Positions 16,324 through 26,780 of a stretch of 64,000 bases of DNA are shown piece after piece. Below the pieces are notes generated by a model. That model was not told the origin of the DNA. It worked only from the letters and a program-made list of their open reading frames with translations, and did not search any database. Source of the stretch: Prauserella muralis (GTDB taxonomy: Bacteria; Actinomycetota; Actinomycetes; Mycobacteriales; Pseudonocardiaceae); the NCBI RefSeq assembly GCF_003202285.1, contig NZ_MASW01000005.1, positions 186,001-250,000 on the forward strand, given 5' to 3'. Both the position numbers and the translations under genes were made by a program. Every line of letters starts with the position of its first letter. Positions within the stretch are counted from its first letter, which is position 1.

Positions 16324-18693
16324 TCAGGTGGCCAGGTCGGCGAACACCGCGTCGGTGCGCTTGGCGAGCCGGTCGACGACGGGTGCCAGCGCCGTGGTGC
16401 CGGTGTAGACGAGCAGGATCCACTCGCCCCACGTCATCGCGCCCCAGGCCAGCCCCGCCCCCGGCGCGAGCGCGAGCACCGGGTAGGCCTCCGACATCAC
16501 CGAGCCGTGCCAGCGCACCTCGCGGCGCGGCCCTGGCATCACCGTGCCGATCGCGTTGAACCACGTGCCCCGGTACATGCCCTTGGCGACCGAGGCGTGC
16601 AGCCGCGCGGGCAGCCGTCCGCTGAGCCGCACCACCGTGTGCGCCGCCTCGGGCACGCCCGCCTCGGTCCGCTCGCGCATCACCTCGGCGACCCGCCGCG
16701 CCCGCTCCCGCACGTCCATCGGCCCCACCGGCAGGTCCATCGACACCGCTCCCGTGTGGTTGCCCGCCGAGCGCAGGCTCTCGGTGCCCCGCACCGACCA
16801 CGGCACCATGAGCCGGAACCGGGCCGAGGGCTGGCTGCCGAGGACGTCGTGCAACGACTCGGCGAACACGGTCTTGAGCAACTCGGCCGGGGTCACGCCG
16901 AGGGCACGGGCGGCCTGCCGCACCTGCCTGCCGGGCAACCGCACCAGCGCGTGGTGGCGGGCGGGGCCGGTGATGGGCCCGTCCAGCGGCGTCGGCGGCG
17001 CGCTCCCGGCGCGCGCGAGCCACCACAGGCCCGTGGCGACGCGGCGGGCCTCGGGCCGAAAACCACCGCGCGAGAGCCTCGCCGACGGCCTGGTCGCCCA
17101 GGACAGACTCGCGGCGTTGTCGGTGTCGGACAGCAGCGCCTGCAGCACCGTCATCCCGTCGCCGAGTGCGTGGTGCAGCTTCACCAGCAGCGCCCGCCGC
17201 CCGCCGGGCAGGCCGGTGACGAGCCTCGCGGCGCCGACACCTCCCTGGCCGGGCAGCGGCGTGGAGAAGAACTCGTCGACGGCGGCGGGCAGGTCGTCGG
17301 CGCGCGCCTCGTCGACCAGCGACAGCGGGTCCACCCCCGCGGGGACCCAGCGGGCCCTGCGCAGCAGGCCGCCGCGGCGCAGCCTGCCGTCGATGCCGGG
17401 CACCGTGGCGAGCATGCGCGCGGCCTGCTCCCGACTCAGCGGCGGTCCCGGCTCGAACACCAGCGCCGTGCCGACGTACTGCGGCACGGCCGGGGTGTCG
17501 GCGTGCAGGAACAGCGCGTCGGGTGCGGGCAGGACCCGCCCGTGGGCCGCGGCCGTCGTGGCGGCGACCGTGCGCAGCCCGTCCTCGAGCCGGTACGCGC
17601 CCGCGTGCCGCAGCGCCGCGTCCTCCAGCGCACGCAGCCGCGCGGGCTCGGCCCGGAACGCGCGCAGCGTCGCGGCCAGGTCTCCGGGACGGGCGCACAC
17701 CCGCGCCAGGCCCGCGTCGGCCATCAGCTCCGCGTTGGTGTGCCCGTGCCCGGCGATGGGCCTGTGCATCAGCACCGCCCGCCCGCAGGCCAGCGCCTCC
17801 AGTGCGGTGGCGCCGCCCGCGTTGGTCACCACGACGTCGGCGGCGGTCATCAGGCCCGCCATGTCGTCGACCCAGCCGAGCACGCGCACGCGCGGCTCGC
17901 CGGAGAACGTCGCGGCCAGTGCGCGGCGCAGGCGGTCGTTGCGGCCGGCCACCACCACGACGTGGATGCCCGGGTCGCCGTCGAGCAGTTCCCGCACGGT
18001 GTCGCCGGAATGGCCGAACGCCAGCGATCCGCAGGACACGGCCGCCAGCAGGCCCTCGGCGGGCAGCCCGAGCCGCGCGCGCGCCGACGTGCGGTCACCG
18101 GGCCGGAAGGCACGCGGGACCGGGGGAGCCGACACCGCCACCGGCGCGCCGGGCACGCCTCGCCTCGCCGGGGGCACCGCCACCTCGTGCATCACCAGGT
18201 TCAGGTCCAGCCCGTCGTGCACCCACGACGGGTGCGGCGCGAAGTCGGAGATCCACGCGGCCGCGGGCACCGAGAGACCCCGGTGCCTGCGCAGCCACTC
18301 CAGCCCGGTGCTGCCCATCGGGTAGGTGGAGACGACCAGGTCGGGCCTGATGCGGTCGAGATGCGTGGCGAGCCTGCGCCCGCTCCACGCGCCGATCACC
18401 CGCTTGGCCGCTCGCGCGAACCAGCCGTGATGCCACACCGACGCGTAGAAGAACTCGTACAGCCACGGCAGCCGCTCGACGCTGGTGGTGTAGATCCGGC
18501 GGAACGCCGGGCCGGTGCCGGGCCCCATGGCGTCCAGCACGTCGACCCAGTGCACCTCCACGCCGGGCCAGAGCCGCTCCGCCGCCTCCTGCAGGGCCCT
18601 GCCGGTGGCGTTGTGCCCCTCGCCCATGTCCGCGGACACGATGAGCAGTCGCCGCGGGGAAGTCGGCTCCGGTGTCGCGGACGTGGTCACCAC
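16324..18693 (-). CDS. Fusion of an MGDG-synthase/MurG-type glycosyltransferase and a WS/DGAT-type acyltransferase
   Basis: About 789 residues from the chosen GTG. Residues 15-370 match the processive diacylglycerol glycosyltransferase (GT28) fold, with the N-terminal motif SADMGEGHNATG (His27) and the donor-site segment VVTNAGGATALEALACG. Residues about 410-785 match wax-ester synthase/DGAT-type O-acyltransferases, with the catalytic HHxxxDG motif at His507 (HHALGDG). One polypeptide could thus glycosylate and acylate a lipid at the membrane. The frame is open back to 18807, but that part overlaps the divergent gene and reads like promoter sequence. The start at 18693 is therefore a judgement and has no strong ribosome-binding site. 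Confidence 0.85.
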   Translation of the reverse strand: MVTTSATPEPTSPRRLLIVSADMGEGHNATGRALQEAAERLWPGVEVHWVDVLDAMGPGTGPAFRRIYTTSVERLPWLYEFFYASVWHHGWFARAAKRVIGAWSGRRLATHLDRIRPDLVVSTYPMGSTGLEWLRRHRGLSVPAAAWISDFAPHPSWVHDGLDLNLVMHEVAVPPARRGVPGAPVAVSAPPVPRAFRPGDRTSARARLGLPAEGLLAAVSCGSLAFGHSGDTVRELLDGDPGIHVVVVAGRNDRLRRALAATFSGEPRVRVLGWVDDMAGLMTAADVVVTNAGGATALEALACGRAVLMHRPIAGHGHTNAELMADAGLARVCARPGDLAATLRAFRAEPARLRALEDAALRHAGAYRLEDGLRTVAATTAAAHGRVLPAPDALFLHADTPAVPQYVGTALVFEPGPPLSREQAARMLATVPGIDGRLRRGGLLRRARWVPAGVDPLSLVDEARADDLPAAVDEFFSTPLPGQGGVGAARLVTGLPGGRRALLVKLHHALGDGMTVLQALLSDTDNAASLSWATRPSARLSRGGFRPEARRVATGLWWLARAGSAPPTPLDGPITGPARHHALVRLPGRQVRQAARALGVTPAELLKTVFAESLHDVLGSQPSARFRLMVPWSVRGTESLRSAGNHTGAVSMDLPVGPMDVRERARRVAEVMRERTEAGVPEAAHTVVRLSGRLPARLHASVAKGMYRGTWFNAIGTVMPGPRREVRWHGSVMSEAYPVLALAPGAGLAWGAMTWGEWILLVYTGTTALAPVVDRLAKRTDAVFADLAT

Positions 18694-18775
18694 CGCCAAT
18701 CGGTACGGCTTTCGGCGTGCGGGCAGCGGGAATCGGGCCCTGCCGGGTGGAGTACCCACCGGGAAGGATTCAATC

Positions 18776-20512
18776 ATGAACGCCGCGGTCGCCGCTGATG
18801 TGGACACCCTGATCGTGGGAGCCGGTCCCGCGGGTCTGCAGCTGGGTCACCTGCTCGCGGGGGCCGGCCGCGACTACGTGATCCTGGAGGCGGGTCCACG
18901 CGCGGGCGGCTTCTTCGAGCGGTTCCCCCGGCACGGCACCCTGCTCTCGCTCAACAAGCGGCACAACTACTTCGGCGAGCCCGAGTACAACCTCCGCCAC
19001 GACTGGAACTCGCTGCTGTGCGACGAGCCGGGGCTGCGCTTCGGCGACTTCTCCGCCGAGCTGTATCCGCGCGCCGGCGACCTCGCCACCTACCTGCGCA
19101 CGTTCGCCGCGCGCACGCGCCTGCGCATTCACTTCGGAACCAGGGTGGTGCGCATCGGCAGGGCCGCCAGCGGCTTCCGCGTCACCACCGCCGCGGGCCG
19201 CGACTACTCCTGCCGCCGGGTGGTGCTGGCCACCGGCGCGGTCGCGCCGTGGGTGCCCGCCGAGATCGACGGTATCAAGTGGGCCGCGGGCTACGAGGAC
19301 CACCCGCTGGATCCGGCCGGCTACCGGGGCGCCCGGGTGGCGATCCTCGGCGCGGGCAACTCCGCGTTCGAGGTCGCCAACCACCTCGCCGGGCACGCCG
19401 CGCTGATCCACCTGATGACCCGGCGGCCCGTGCGGCACGCCTGGAACACCCATTTCCCCGGCGACCTGCGGGCGATCAACAACACGATCCTCGACATGTA
19501 CCAGCTGAAGTCGCTGCACGCGACCGTCGGCTTCCGGCCCGTCTCCATCACGCCCAAGCCGGGTGGCGGGTTCACGGTCGTGGCCGAGGAGGACTATCCA
19601 CACTGGACGACCCCGGGCACGGGCCGGGTCACGCTGACCTACGACCACGTCATCCGCTGCACCGGCTGGCGCTACGTGGACCCGGACCTGTTCGAACCGG
19701 ACTGCCTGCCACGCCTGAAGGGCCACGGCAAGTTCGCCGAGCTCGACGGTCACTGGCAGACGAGCGTGCCGGGCCTGTTCGTGATCGGCACCGCGATGCA
19801 GGCCCGCGACCGCACGGCCGCGTCCAGCTTCATCCACGGCTTCCGCTACAACATCCGCACCCTGTTCCGGCTGCTGGAGGAACGCGACCACGGCGTGCCG
19901 CTGCCGGGGCGATCGTTCGGTCTGGGCACCGAGGCGGAGCTGGACCGGCTGGCGGCGTGGCTGATCACGAGGGTGAGCACCACCTCGGCGCTCTACCAGC
20001 AGTTCGGGCTGCTCGGCGACGCGCTGCTGTTCCGCGACGGCCGCGTGCGGGTCCTGGAGGAACTGCCGGTGGAGCTCGCGCTGGGCAGGCGCGAGGCCGC
20101 CGCGTGCGCCGACGTGCTGCTGGTGACGCTGGAGTACGGTTTCGGCAACTACGATCCGGCGCTGGACACGCTGGAGTTCGTCCACCCCGCCGATCCGGCA
20201 CGGCCGGAGTGCAGCGCGTACCTGCATCCGGTACTGCGCTGGTACCACGAAGGCACACTGGCCGAACGCCTCGACCTCACCGAGTCGCTCGTGGTGCGCT
20301 ACGACGTCTACGACTACGAGGAGAACTTCCCGCGCGCCCACCACAACCGGGTGGCGAATCTGCTCAACCGGATCAGCCGGAGCACCACCCGGGTCCTGCC
20401 GGAGCGGCAGTACAGCCCGGGCACCGAGACCACGGCGTTCCGGCCCTGGCCCGCCCCCGCCCGCGACGGCGGGCGTCCCGCGCCGCGGGCCCGCTGTCAC
20501 TACGCGAACTGA
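18776..20512 (+). CDS. FOXRED2-like flavin-dependent monooxygenase/oxidoreductase
   Basis: The 578-residue flavoprotein has an N-terminal FAD Rossmann motif LIVGAGPAGLQLGHLLAG (residues 12-29) and a second dinucleotide site AILGAGNSAFEVANHLAG near residue 190. The VIGTAMQARD segment that usually closes the FAD site is near 340. The layout is that of FMO/FOXRED2-type enzymes. The C-terminal 200 residues are an extra domain I cannot assign. The start overlaps the promoter region of the divergent fusion gene; AAGGAT lies upstream. The substrate is unknown. Confidence 0.75.
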   Translation: MNAAVAADVDTLIVGAGPAGLQLGHLLAGAGRDYVILEAGPRAGGFFERFPRHGTLLSLNKRHNYFGEPEYNLRHDWNSLLCDEPGLRFGDFSAELYPRAGDLATYLRTFAARTRLRIHFGTRVVRIGRAASGFRVTTAAGRDYSCRRVVLATGAVAPWVPAEIDGIKWAAGYEDHPLDPAGYRGARVAILGAGNSAFEVANHLAGHAALIHLMTRRPVRHAWNTHFPGDLRAINNTILDMYQLKSLHATVGFRPVSITPKPGGGFTVVAEEDYPHWTTPGTGRVTLTYDHVIRCTGWRYVDPDLFEPDCLPRLKGHGKFAELDGHWQTSVPGLFVIGTAMQARDRTAASSFIHGFRYNIRTLFRLLEERDHGVPLPGRSFGLGTEAELDRLAAWLITRVSTTSALYQQFGLLGDALLFRDGRVRVLEELPVELALGRREAAACADVLLVTLEYGFGNYDPALDTLEFVHPADPARPECSAYLHPVLRWYHEGTLAERLDLTESLVVRYDVYDYEENFPRAHHNRVANLLNRISRSTTRVLPERQYSPGTETTAFRPWPAPARDGGRPAPRARCHYAN

Positions 20513-20519
20513 GCGTGTT

Positions 20520-21746
20520 TCAGGACGGGATCCGCTGCCTGCGTGCCATCAGCCCCAGCGTGAGCAGCAGCCGGTCGCGCGGCTCGCCGACCTTGCGCCC
20601 GGTGACCGACTCGATCCGCTGCAGCCGGTAGATCACCGTGTTGCGGTGACAGTAGAGGCGCTGCGCGGCGTGCGTGGGAGAGCCGCCGCAGTCCAGCAGG
20701 GCCTCCAGCGTGGCGAACATCGACTCGCGCTCCGGCTCCGGCAGCCCCAGCAGCTCACCGAACGCCACCTGTTGCAGACGTGGCACCAGATGCGGGCTGC
20801 CGACGAGCAGCGCCTCGGGCAGCCGCTCGTCCAGCAACGCCACGCCGGGCTCGGGCAGCGACCGCGCCGCGGTCTGGGCGAGCACGTAGGCATCGCCGAC
20901 GTCGGCGAGCCGGTACACCACCGGCGAGGCCCCCACACGCCCGAAGGCCGCGGGCCGCAGCGCGTCCAGCACCACCGACGGCGCCGCGTCACCGAGCGTG
21001 ACCAGCCCCACGACGTCGGAGGGCCGCACGTGCCACACGGACACGATGCCGTGGGCCGCCAGCACGTCGCGCGGCGCGCGCAGCGGCTCGTCGCCCGGCG
21101 ACTCCACCGGCGCGGCCACGCACAGCATCGGCCCGCTCGTGGGTAGGCCCAGCGCCGTGGCGGCCTCCTCGGCGAACTCCGGGTCGCTGCCGCGGCCCTC
21201 CAGCAGGGCGGTGAGGAAGGCGTGCCGCCTGCTCAGCTCCTGGCTGCGCAGCCGCGCCTCCTCCAGCCGGTAGGCGTCGACCAGCGCCGCCGAGCTGGAG
21301 TCGATCACGCGCCACACGTACCCGGCCGCGTCCAGCAGCGCGTGGTCGTAGTAGCCGCCGAAGCGTTCCCGTGACGTGGCCAGCAGGCCCTCCCAGATGA
21401 CCCGCCCGCCGAGCCGGTAGGCGCGCAGTACCGCCTCCAGCGGCACCTTCTGCCGGGCCCGGACACGTCCCGTCTCGATCGAGGTGTCCTGCGGGTCGTC
21501 GCCCTCGGGCACCACGTCGCCCAGCGACTGCAGGCCGCGCTGGATGTTGCCGCGCAGGTTGTCGCGCAGCTCGTCCGGGTTCGCCATCCCCAGTTGCGCG
21601 TAGGCGGGCTCCCGCTGCAGCACCATGATCGTCAGCCGGTCCGCGAGGCTCTCCAGGTTGTCGATCAGCACCCGGCTGAGCGTGTGCAGCGCCTCCCTGG
21701 CCGGTCCCGGGCAGTCCGACTCCGGTCCCACCGCCGACAGTCTCAT
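20520..21746 (-). CDS. PucR/CdaR-family transcriptional regulator
   Basis: The 408-residue protein ends in the PucR C-terminal helix-turn-helix: LLDCGGSPTHAAQRLYCHRNTVIYRLQRIESVTG, described here as the region near residues 345-380. A middle GGDEF-like ligand region precedes it. Members respond to purine, sugar or amino-acid derived signals. It is divergent from the Liv-type transporter operon, so it probably controls that operon and itself. A palindrome with 7-bp arms lies between them. It ends 7 nt from the convergent flavoprotein gene. Confidence 0.88.
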   Translation of the reverse strand: MRLSAVGPESDCPGPAREALHTLSRVLIDNLESLADRLTIMVLQREPAYAQLGMANPDELRDNLRGNIQRGLQSLGDVVPEGDDPQDTSIETGRVRARQKVPLEAVLRAYRLGGRVIWEGLLATSRERFGGYYDHALLDAAGYVWRVIDSSSAALVDAYRLEEARLRSQELSRRHAFLTALLEGRGSDPEFAEEAATALGLPTSGPMLCVAAPVESPGDEPLRAPRDVLAAHGIVSVWHVRPSDVVGLVTLGDAAPSVVLDALRPAAFGRVGASPVVYRLADVGDAYVLAQTAARSLPEPGVALLDERLPEALLVGSPHLVPRLQQVAFGELLGLPEPERESMFATLEALLDCGGSPTHAAQRLYCHRNTVIYRLQRIESVTGRKVGEPRDRLLLTLGLMARRQRIPS

Positions 21747-21797
21747 CCGCCGACCATGGCACGGATCGCGACGCGGAGTCCAGTGAATCCGGGCGCT

Positions 21798-21828
21798 GCG
21801 CCCACAAATCGGCGCGATCTTTGGGCGC
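21798..21828. promoter_or_regulatory. Palindrome in the PucR/livG divergent promoter
   Basis: GCGCCCA (21798-21804) and TGGGCGC (21822-21828) form perfect 7-bp arms over a 17-bp spacer. The nearby segments ACAAAT and ATCTTT extend the symmetry. It is a candidate operator for the divergent PucR regulator. Confidence 0.45.
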
Positions 21829-21936
21829 GACGCCTATGGCCGGGTTTGGGCGGGGCGCATCAAGCTAGGGGCCTTCGGGGAAGACACGGCAAACCCCGGC
21901 GAGCCAACGAAAACCCAACGGCGGGAGGACGTGGTT

Positions 21937-22762
21937 GTGACGGTGCCGGACACATCGCAGACCCGGCTCGCGGAGTCCCGCTCCGGCGCCGCGCCACTGT
22001 TCTCGGCCACCGGGGTCACCGTACGCTTCGGTGGGCTCACCGCACTGGACGACGTCACGCTCGACGTGCTGCCGGGCGAGGTGCACGGCGTCATCGGGCC
22101 CAACGGGGCGGGCAAGACCACCCTGTTCAACGTCTGCTGTGGCTTCGTCCGCCCCGGCGCGGGCACCCTGACCTGGCGTGGGCAGCGGCTCACCGGGCTG
22201 CGCCCGCACCAGCTCGCCGGGATGGGCATCGCCAGGACGTTGCAGGGCCTTGGTCTGTTCGGCGGGCTCACGGTGCTGGAGAACGTGCTGACCGGTGCGG
22301 ACCGGTTCCGCCGCACCGGGTTCGGCTCGGCGCTGCTGGCGCTGCCCCGCGCCCGCGCCGACGAACGCGCGCTGACCGAGCGGGCGCTGGCCGCCCTCAC
22401 CGAGGCCGGGGTGGCCGAGTACGCGGGCCGCTATCCCGGCAGCCTGCCCTACCCGGTGCGCAAGCGGGTCGCGTTCGCCCGTGCGCTCGCCGCCGACCCG
22501 GAACTGCTGTTGCTGGACGAGCCCGCCAGCGGGCTCGGGGCCGCGGAGCTGACCGAACTCGGCGAGCTGGTGCGGGCACTGGCCGGGCGCATGTCGGTGA
22601 TCCTCGTCGACCACCACATGGACCTCGTGATGACGGTGTGCGACCGGATCACGGTGCTCGACTTCGGCCGGGTGGTGGCCCAGGGCCCGCCCGCGCAGGT
22701 GCGCGACGACCCCGCCGTGATCGACGCCTACCTCGGCGAGGAAGCGAGCAGGGGAGGCGACC

Positions 22763-22770
<8 letters not shown>
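21937..22770 (+). CDS. livG: Branched-chain amino-acid-type ABC transporter ATPase (LivG)
   Basis: The protein of about 277 residues has the Walker A motif GPNGAGKTT and Walker B LLLLDEPASGLG. The signature segment is LPYPVRKRVAFARAL, a diverged form seen in this family, and the C-terminal extension is of LivG type. GTG 21937 is chosen over GTG 21931 because GGGAGG (21923-21928) is 8 nt upstream of the former. It is first in a five-gene importer operon, and its 3' end overlaps livF by 8 nt. Substrates of this family range from branched-chain amino acids to urea and aromatic acids. Confidence 0.9.
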
Positions 22771-23488
<718 letters not shown>

Positions 23489-23512
23489 CCGGTCTGGAGG
23501 ACGTCACCGACG

Positions 23513-24391
23513 ATGCAACAGTTCCTCAACGTCACGCTGGGCGGGCTGGCGCAGGGCGCCATCTACGCGGCGTTCGCGCTCGCGCTGGTGCTGATCTGGC
23601 GCGCCACGCGGATCATCAACTTCGCCCAGGGCGCGATGGCCATGTTCACCACGTACCTGGCGCTGGTGCTGATCGAGAGCGGGCAGTCCTACTGGACCGG
23701 CTTCGCGGTGGCGCTCGCGGGCGGGCTGGTGCTGGGCGCCCTCGTCGAACGGGTCGTGATGCGCCCCGTGGAGGGCGGTCCCGAGCTCAACGCCGTGATC
23801 GTCACGCTCGGCCTGTTCGTGGCACTGCAGGCGCTCGCCGCGATCCTGTTCGGGGCCACGTTCCAGTCGTTTCCCGCGCCGTTCGGGCTGCGCGGCTTCA
23901 CCGTCGGCGGCACCACGATCGCGTTCACGCCGTTCAGCGTGTTCGTCATCGGCTCGGTCGTGGTGGTGATGCTCGGGCTCGTGGCGCTGTTCCGGTTCAC
24001 CGACCTCGGGCTGCGGATGCGCGCGTCGGCGTTCAGCCAGGAGGTGGCGCGGCTGCTGGGCGTGCGGGTGGGCCGCATGCTCACGCTCGGCTGGGCGTTC
24101 GCCGCCGTGGTCGGTTCCCTGGCCGGGCTGCTCATCGCGGGCGGCAACCTGGTGCACCCGGCCTACATGGACGCGGTGATCGTCTACGGCTTCGTGGCGG
24201 CGGTGCTCGGGGGGCTGGAGAGCCCGGCGGGTGCCGTCGCGGGCGGGCTCATCATCGGTCTCGCACTGTCCTATGTGAGCGGTTACCTCGGCAGCGAGCT
24301 GGTGACGCTGGCCGCGCTGGCGATCCTGGTGGCGGTGCTGCTGGTGCGGCCCCACGGGCTGTTCAGCCGGGTCGCGGAGAGGCGGGTGTGA
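23513..24391 (+). CDS. livH: Branched-chain amino-acid-type ABC permease (LivH)
   Basis: The 292-residue permease begins with QQFLNVTLGGLAQGAIYAAFALALVLIWRATRIINFAQG, a region (residues 2-40) diagnostic of LivH. It has about eight membrane segments. It forms the channel together with LivM. The stop overlaps the start region of livM. Confidence 0.92.
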   Translation: MQQFLNVTLGGLAQGAIYAAFALALVLIWRATRIINFAQGAMAMFTTYLALVLIESGQSYWTGFAVALAGGLVLGALVERVVMRPVEGGPELNAVIVTLGLFVALQALAAILFGATFQSFPAPFGLRGFTVGGTTIAFTPFSVFVIGSVVVVMLGLVALFRFTDLGLRMRASAFSQEVARLLGVRVGRMLTLGWAFAAVVGSLAGLLIAGGNLVHPAYMDAVIVYGFVAAVLGGLESPAGAVAGGLIIGLALSYVSGYLGSELVTLAALAILVAVLLVRPHGLFSRVAERRV

Positions 24392-25440
24392 TGCGCGCGC
24401 TGGTGCACAGGGTGCTGCCCTCGTCGGTGCTGCTGCGGCACGTGCTGGCCGTCCTGGCCGCGCTCGTGGTCGTCGTGCTCGTGCTGGAGACGACGAGCCA
24501 GTTCCGCAACTCGCAGTTCGCCACGATGTCCTACTACGCCATCGCCGCCGTGGGGCTGACCGTCCTCACCGGACTCAACGGGCAGATCTCGTTGGGCCAC
24601 GGCGCGCTCATGGCCGTCGGCGCCTACACCACGGCGCTGCTGCTCGCCGACGGCGCGGTGCCGTTCCCGCTGGCGATGCTCGCGGCCACGGCCGTCACCG
24701 CGCTCGTCGGGGTGGTGGTCGGCGCGGCGGCCGCCCGCCTGCACGGCCCCTACCTGGCCGGGGCCACGCTGGCGCTGGCGGTGGGCGTGCCGGGGCTGGC
24801 CATCTACTTCGACGGGCTGCTCGGCGGCGAGCAGGGGCTGCGGGTCAGCTCGCCGCGGCCGCCGGACTGGCTCGACGACGCGCTGTACTTCCTCACCGCC
24901 AACGACCTCACCGGCGCCAAGTACCTCGCGTATCTCGGGTGGGGCACCTTGCTGCTCGTGCTGCTGTTGCTGGCCAATCTCATGGCGGGCCGCTACGGCC
25001 GTGTGTGGCGCGCGGTCCGCGACGACGAGGTCGCCGCCGAGCTGGCCGGGCTGCGGCTGGGCAGGCTGCGGGTGCTGGCGTTCGTGGTGAGCGCGGCGTG
25101 CGCCGGGCTGGCCGGGTCGGTGCTGGCGATGGTGGTGCGGCTGGCGGCGCCGAGCGGGTTCACGATCGTGCTGTCGCTGTCGTTGCTGACGGCCGTGGTG
25201 GTCGGCGGGCTGGGCAGCCTCACCGGGGCGCTGCTGGGCAGCGCGCTGCTGGTCTTCCTGCCGCCCGCGGTGACCAATGTGGGCACCAGCGCCGGGCTGA
25301 CCGGGGTGCAGGCGGCGCAGCTGGCCCCGTTCGTCTACGGCGTGGTGCTGGTGGTGGTGATGCTGGTCGCGCCCGGCGGGGTCATGGGCCTGGTGCGGAG
25401 CTGGAGACGTCGGGGACTTCGACAAGGAGGAAGCAGATGA
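24391..25440 (+). CDS. livM: Branched-chain amino-acid-type ABC permease (LivM)
   Basis: The permease of about 349 residues has the LivM hallmark GLTVLTGLNGQISLGHGALMAVGAYTTALL (region near residues 50-80) and a conserved EVAAELAGLRLGRLRVLAF-type coupling segment near 215. ATG 24391 lies 8 nt after GGAGAGG; a GTG directly before it (24388) is possible. It overlaps the binding-protein gene by 4 nt (ATGA). Confidence 0.92.
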   Translation: MRALVHRVLPSSVLLRHVLAVLAALVVVVLVLETTSQFRNSQFATMSYYAIAAVGLTVLTGLNGQISLGHGALMAVGAYTTALLLADGAVPFPLAMLAATAVTALVGVVVGAAAARLHGPYLAGATLALAVGVPGLAIYFDGLLGGEQGLRVSSPRPPDWLDDALYFLTANDLTGAKYLAYLGWGTLLLVLLLLANLMAGRYGRVWRAVRDDEVAAELAGLRLGRLRVLAFVVSAACAGLAGSVLAMVVRLAAPSGFTIVLSLSLLTAVVVGGLGSLTGALLGSALLVFLPPAVTNVGTSAGLTGVQAAQLAPFVYGVVLVVVMLVAPGGVMGLVRSWRRRGLRQGGSR

Positions 25441-26780
25441 GCAGGCCGGCAAGACATCGGGGTCTGGTGGCCGGGGCACTGGTGGCGATCGCCGCACTGG
25501 TGGTCTCGTCCTGTGGCGCGGGAGGGCGTCCCGAGGACGGTGAGGGCGGTGGCGGCGGTGGCGCGTCGGACGTGGGCGTCACGGCCGACACGGTGAAGGT
25601 GGGCGCCCACTTCCCGCTGACCGGCGTGGCCGCGCCCGGCTACAGCGAGATTCCCACGGGCGCGAAGGCCTATTTCGAGTACGTCAACGCCAACGGGGGC
25701 GTGCACGGCCGCACGATCGAGTACGTCTTCCGCGACGACGCCTACAACCCCACCAACACCAGCCAGGTGACCAACGAGCTGGTGTTGCAGGACGAGATCT
25801 TCGCGATGGTCGGGGGCCTCGGCACGCCCACGCACAGTGCGGTGCTGGACTTCCTCAACGGCGAGGGCGTTCCCGACCTGTTCGTGTCGTCGGGCTCGCT
25901 GCTGTGGGACCAGCCGGAGCAGAACCCGATGACGTTCGGCTGGCAGCCCGACTACGAGGTCGAGGGCAAGATCATCGGCCAGTACGTCAAGCAGAACATG
26001 CCGGACGCGAAGGTGGGCCTGTTCCTGCAGGACGACGACTTCGGCGAGGACGGGGAGAAGGGCGCGCGGGCCTACATCGACGACCAGATCGTGGCCGCCG
26101 AGCGGTACGCCCCCGGCAACACCGACATCGGCCCGCAGATCGCCGCGCTGCAGGCGGCGGGCGCCGAGGTGATCATCGGGTTCAACGTGCCGTCGTACAC
26201 GGCGCTGAGCCAGCTGACCGCGCTGCGGCTCAACTACAAGCCACAGTGGATCTACAGCAACGTCGGCTCCGACCCGGCGCTCGTCGGGGCGCTGCTGAGC
26301 CGGTTCTCCGAGGGCAAGGTCACCGACGCGAGCCTGATCGACGGCGCCATCACCACCGAGTACCTGCCCGGTGTGGAGGAGTCGGACGACCCGTGGACGC
26401 GGCTGTGGCAGAAGGTGTGGGACGCCCACGGCGGCGAGGGCAAGCTCACCAACTACCGCATCTACGGGATGTCGCAGGCGTACACCTTCGTGCAGGCGTT
26501 GCAGGCGGCGGGCCCGGAGCCGACGCGCGAGGGCATCGTGGAGGCGCTGGAGCGCGTCGGCGGTGAGCTGCGTGGCCCGGCGTTCGTGCCGTACCGCTAC
26601 TCGGCCGACTCGCACGCCGGGCTCTCCGGGGTGAAGGTGGTGCGCATCTCCGGTGACGGCACCAAGGACCTCGGCCCGGTGCAGGTGACCGACAACGGCG
26701 ACGCCGACATCACCGAGCACACCGAGAAGCACGCGCCCCCGCCGCCGGACGGGATCCCGGACGTGCAACCGGTGGGCTGA
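25437..26780 (+). CDS. Substrate-binding lipoprotein of the Liv-type importer
   Basis: The 447-residue protein has a signal peptide with lipobox VSSC near residue 23 and a Gly-rich linker. A type I periplasmic binding fold (Peripla_BP_6) follows, starting at VKVGAHFPLTGVAAPGY. It captures the substrate outside the membrane and delivers it to LivHM. An AAGGAGGA site precedes the ATG. The gene ends the operon and is followed immediately by an inverted 21-bp-period repeat array. The ligand is not identifiable. Confidence 0.9.
   Translation: MSRPARHRGLVAGALVAIAALVVSSCGAGGRPEDGEGGGGGGASDVGVTADTVKVGAHFPLTGVAAPGYSEIPTGAKAYFEYVNANGGVHGRTIEYVFRDDAYNPTNTSQVTNELVLQDEIFAMVGGLGTPTHSAVLDFLNGEGVPDLFVSSGSLLWDQPEQNPMTFGWQPDYEVEGKIIGQYVKQNMPDAKVGLFLQDDDFGEDGEKGARAYIDDQIVAAERYAPGNTDIGPQIAALQAAGAEVIIGFNVPSYTALSQLTALRLNYKPQWIYSNVGSDPALVGALLSRFSEGKVTDASLIDGAITTEYLPGVEESDDPWTRLWQKVWDAHGGEGKLTNYRIYGMSQAYTFVQALQAAGPEPTREGIVEALERVGGELRGPAFVPYRYSADSHAGLSGVKVVRISGDGTKDLGPVQVTDNGDADITEHTEKHAPPPPDGIPDVQPVG

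Noticed and set aside
14678-18798. Very long open frames on both strands (over 1000 codons) across 14.7-18.8 kb
   Set aside because: They are shadows produced by very high third-position GC. The SDR, DMT transporter and fusion protein on the minus strand carry the recognisable motifs.
18694-18807. N-terminal extension of the glycosyltransferase-acyltransferase fusion to 18807
   Set aside because: The extension overlaps the start of the divergent flavoprotein gene, has no family similarity, and would encode the promoter region.
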